A stretch of DNA of 13,820 nt from an uncultured Collinsella sp. (lineage in GTDB: Bacteria > Actinomycetota > Coriobacteriia > Coriobacteriales > Coriobacteriaceae). Below are positions 13,104 through 13,820 of this stretch, piece after piece. The notes below the pieces were generated by a model. That model did no database searches, was not told the DNA's origin, and saw only the letters and a program-made list of their open reading frames with translations. The stretch is from contig UREE01000057.1 in NCBI GenBank assembly GCA_900546825.1, positions 1 to 13,820 on the forward strand, read 5' to 3'. The translations under genes were made by a program, and so were the position numbers. The number at the start of each line of letters is the position of its first letter. The stretch's first letter is position 1.

Positions 13104-13820
13104 TGTTCCTATAGTTTTGTCAACCGTCGGGGCTACTCCCGGTAGGGCACCCGGTCGCGCATCACGGCGTATATCGCCCTGAGCCGCTTCCTCGCGACGG
13201 CCTTGAGCGCCCGCCCGTGCCCCATGCCCCGCGCCCTGCAGGCCCGGTAGTACTCGCCGTAGCGCCCCGAGGACCTCACCAGGCTGTTGCACGAGAAGAT
13301 CAGCAGGGACTTGAGCCTCGCGTCGCCGCGCCTGGACGCCCTGACCGACCTCACCGACGTTCCGGAGCTCCTCACCCTCGGGGCTATGCCGCAGTACGAG
13401 GCCAGGTGGTCGTGGTCCGGGAACCTCCCGATGTCGACCGACACCGCGAGCTGCGCCGCGGTCCTCGGGCCGATGCCGGGCACGGTGAGCAGGCACGCGT
13501 AGGTCTCGTCGCCCTCGAGCAGCGCCGCCGTCTCGGCCTCGAGGGCCCCGGCCTCGTCGAGGGCCTCCGATATCCGGGCGGCCAGGAACCTGACCTGCCT
13601 GTTCTCGGCCTCGACGAGCGCCGGCGGGGGCGCGGTGGAGGCGGCCGCGGCCTCCCCGGCGGCCTCGGCCCGCGGGCCCCCGGCCCCGGAGCGGGCGATC
13701 CCCCACGCCCCGCCGAACCCGGCGAGCAGCTCCAGCCACCGCCGGTCCGACAGGTCGACCGCGGCCTCGAGGGCCGGGCAGGACTCGAGCAGCACCGCGC
13801 GCAGGCGGTTCTTGTCCCTG
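13104..13820 (-). mobile_element. IS110-family insertion sequence, 3' portion
   Basis: The transposase and about 29 bases beyond its stop form the right part of an IS110-type element; the rest is outside the window. The left limit at 13104 is inferred from loss of similarity to the repeat motif. IS110 elements usually lack terminal inverted repeats, so the limit cannot be fixed from one end. Confidence 0.55.
13133..13820 (-). CDS. IS110-family transposase, C-terminal part (cut by window edge)
   Basis: The frame is open from the right edge without a start, beginning RDKNRLRAVLLES, so the gene continues outside the window and the internal GTG at 13795 is not its start. The visible part holds the Transposase_20 (IS116/IS110/IS902) domain: LLTVPGIGPRTAAQLAVSV, then LASYCGIAPRVRSSGTSVR and RGDARLKSLLIFSCNSLVRS, which includes the serine thought to attack DNA in this family. 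The N-terminal DEDD/RuvC-like domain lies outside. An Ala/Pro-rich linker comes before the domain. GC content and codon use are more extreme than in neighbouring genes, which suggests recent arrival. Such elements encode a bridge RNA that guides insertion; it is not visible here. Confidence 0.93.
   Translation of the reverse strand, partial: RDKNRLRAVLLESCPALEAAVDLSDRRWLELLAGFGGAWGIARSGAGGPRAEAAGEAAAASTAPPPALVEAENRQVRFLAARISEALDEAGALEAETAALLEGDETYACLLTVPGIGPRTAAQLAVSVDIGRFPDHDHLASYCGIAPRVRSSGTSVRSVRASRRGDARLKSLLIFSCNSLVRSSGRYGEYYRACRARGMGHGRALKAVARKRLRAIYAVMRDRVPYRE

Noticed and set aside
13092..13739. Second long minus-strand frame overlapping the transposase
   Set aside because: It is Arg/Gly-rich low-complexity translation of the IS110 gene in the wrong frame.

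Overview
The window reads as a high-GC bacterial chromosome segment, most likely from a Collinsella-like member of the Coriobacteriia (class within Actinomycetota). That placement is an inference from protein style (Pro/Ala-rich additions in PcrA, a long UppP, a Gly-tailed DUF2207 protein), gene content and GC-rich codon use; no marker gene is present to prove it. Most genes lie on the minus strand; only the UspA-family gene and the GNAT gene are on plus.

Layout from left to right: pcrA DNA helicase (minus); a strong intrinsic terminator; uppP undecaprenyl-diphosphate phosphatase (minus); a divergent gap; a UspA-family stress protein (plus); a 305-base convergent gap with a three-tiered palindromic element and two 19-base repeats; a two-component operon, OmpR-type regulator followed by a short membrane histidine kinase of the BceS/GraS style (minus); an unrecognised 243-residue protein with faint resemblance to class IV aminotransferases (minus); a 222-base gap with two large RNA hairpins and a terminator; purH (minus); a divergent gap with a 19-base palindrome; a GNAT acetyltransferase (plus); a 515-base repeat-rich gap; a DUF2207 membrane protein (minus); and the 3' part of an IS110-family transposase that runs off the right edge (minus).

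Functionally, the core is housekeeping: DNA repair (PcrA), recycling of the cell-wall lipid carrier (UppP) and the last two steps of IMP synthesis (PurH). The two-component system belongs by architecture to the group that often senses cell-envelope antibiotics, and it sits about 1 kb from uppP, but no BceAB-type transporter lies beside it. The only clear accessory gene is the IS110 element.

The least ordinary material is between genes: (a) a 93-base nested palindrome after the usp gene; (b) tandem repeats with internal dyads before the kinase 3' end; (c) a roughly 105-base structured element that includes the purH stop codon, followed by an 11-bp perfect hairpin and a terminator only 16 bases before the next gene; (d) a GGGAC-type repeat cluster and a 225-base MITE-like element with about 32-base terminal inverted repeats carrying an 18-bp terminator hairpin; (e) an IS110 end that abuts a copy of the same repeat motif seen in (d). 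I saw no CRISPR array, tRNA, rRNA or defence island.
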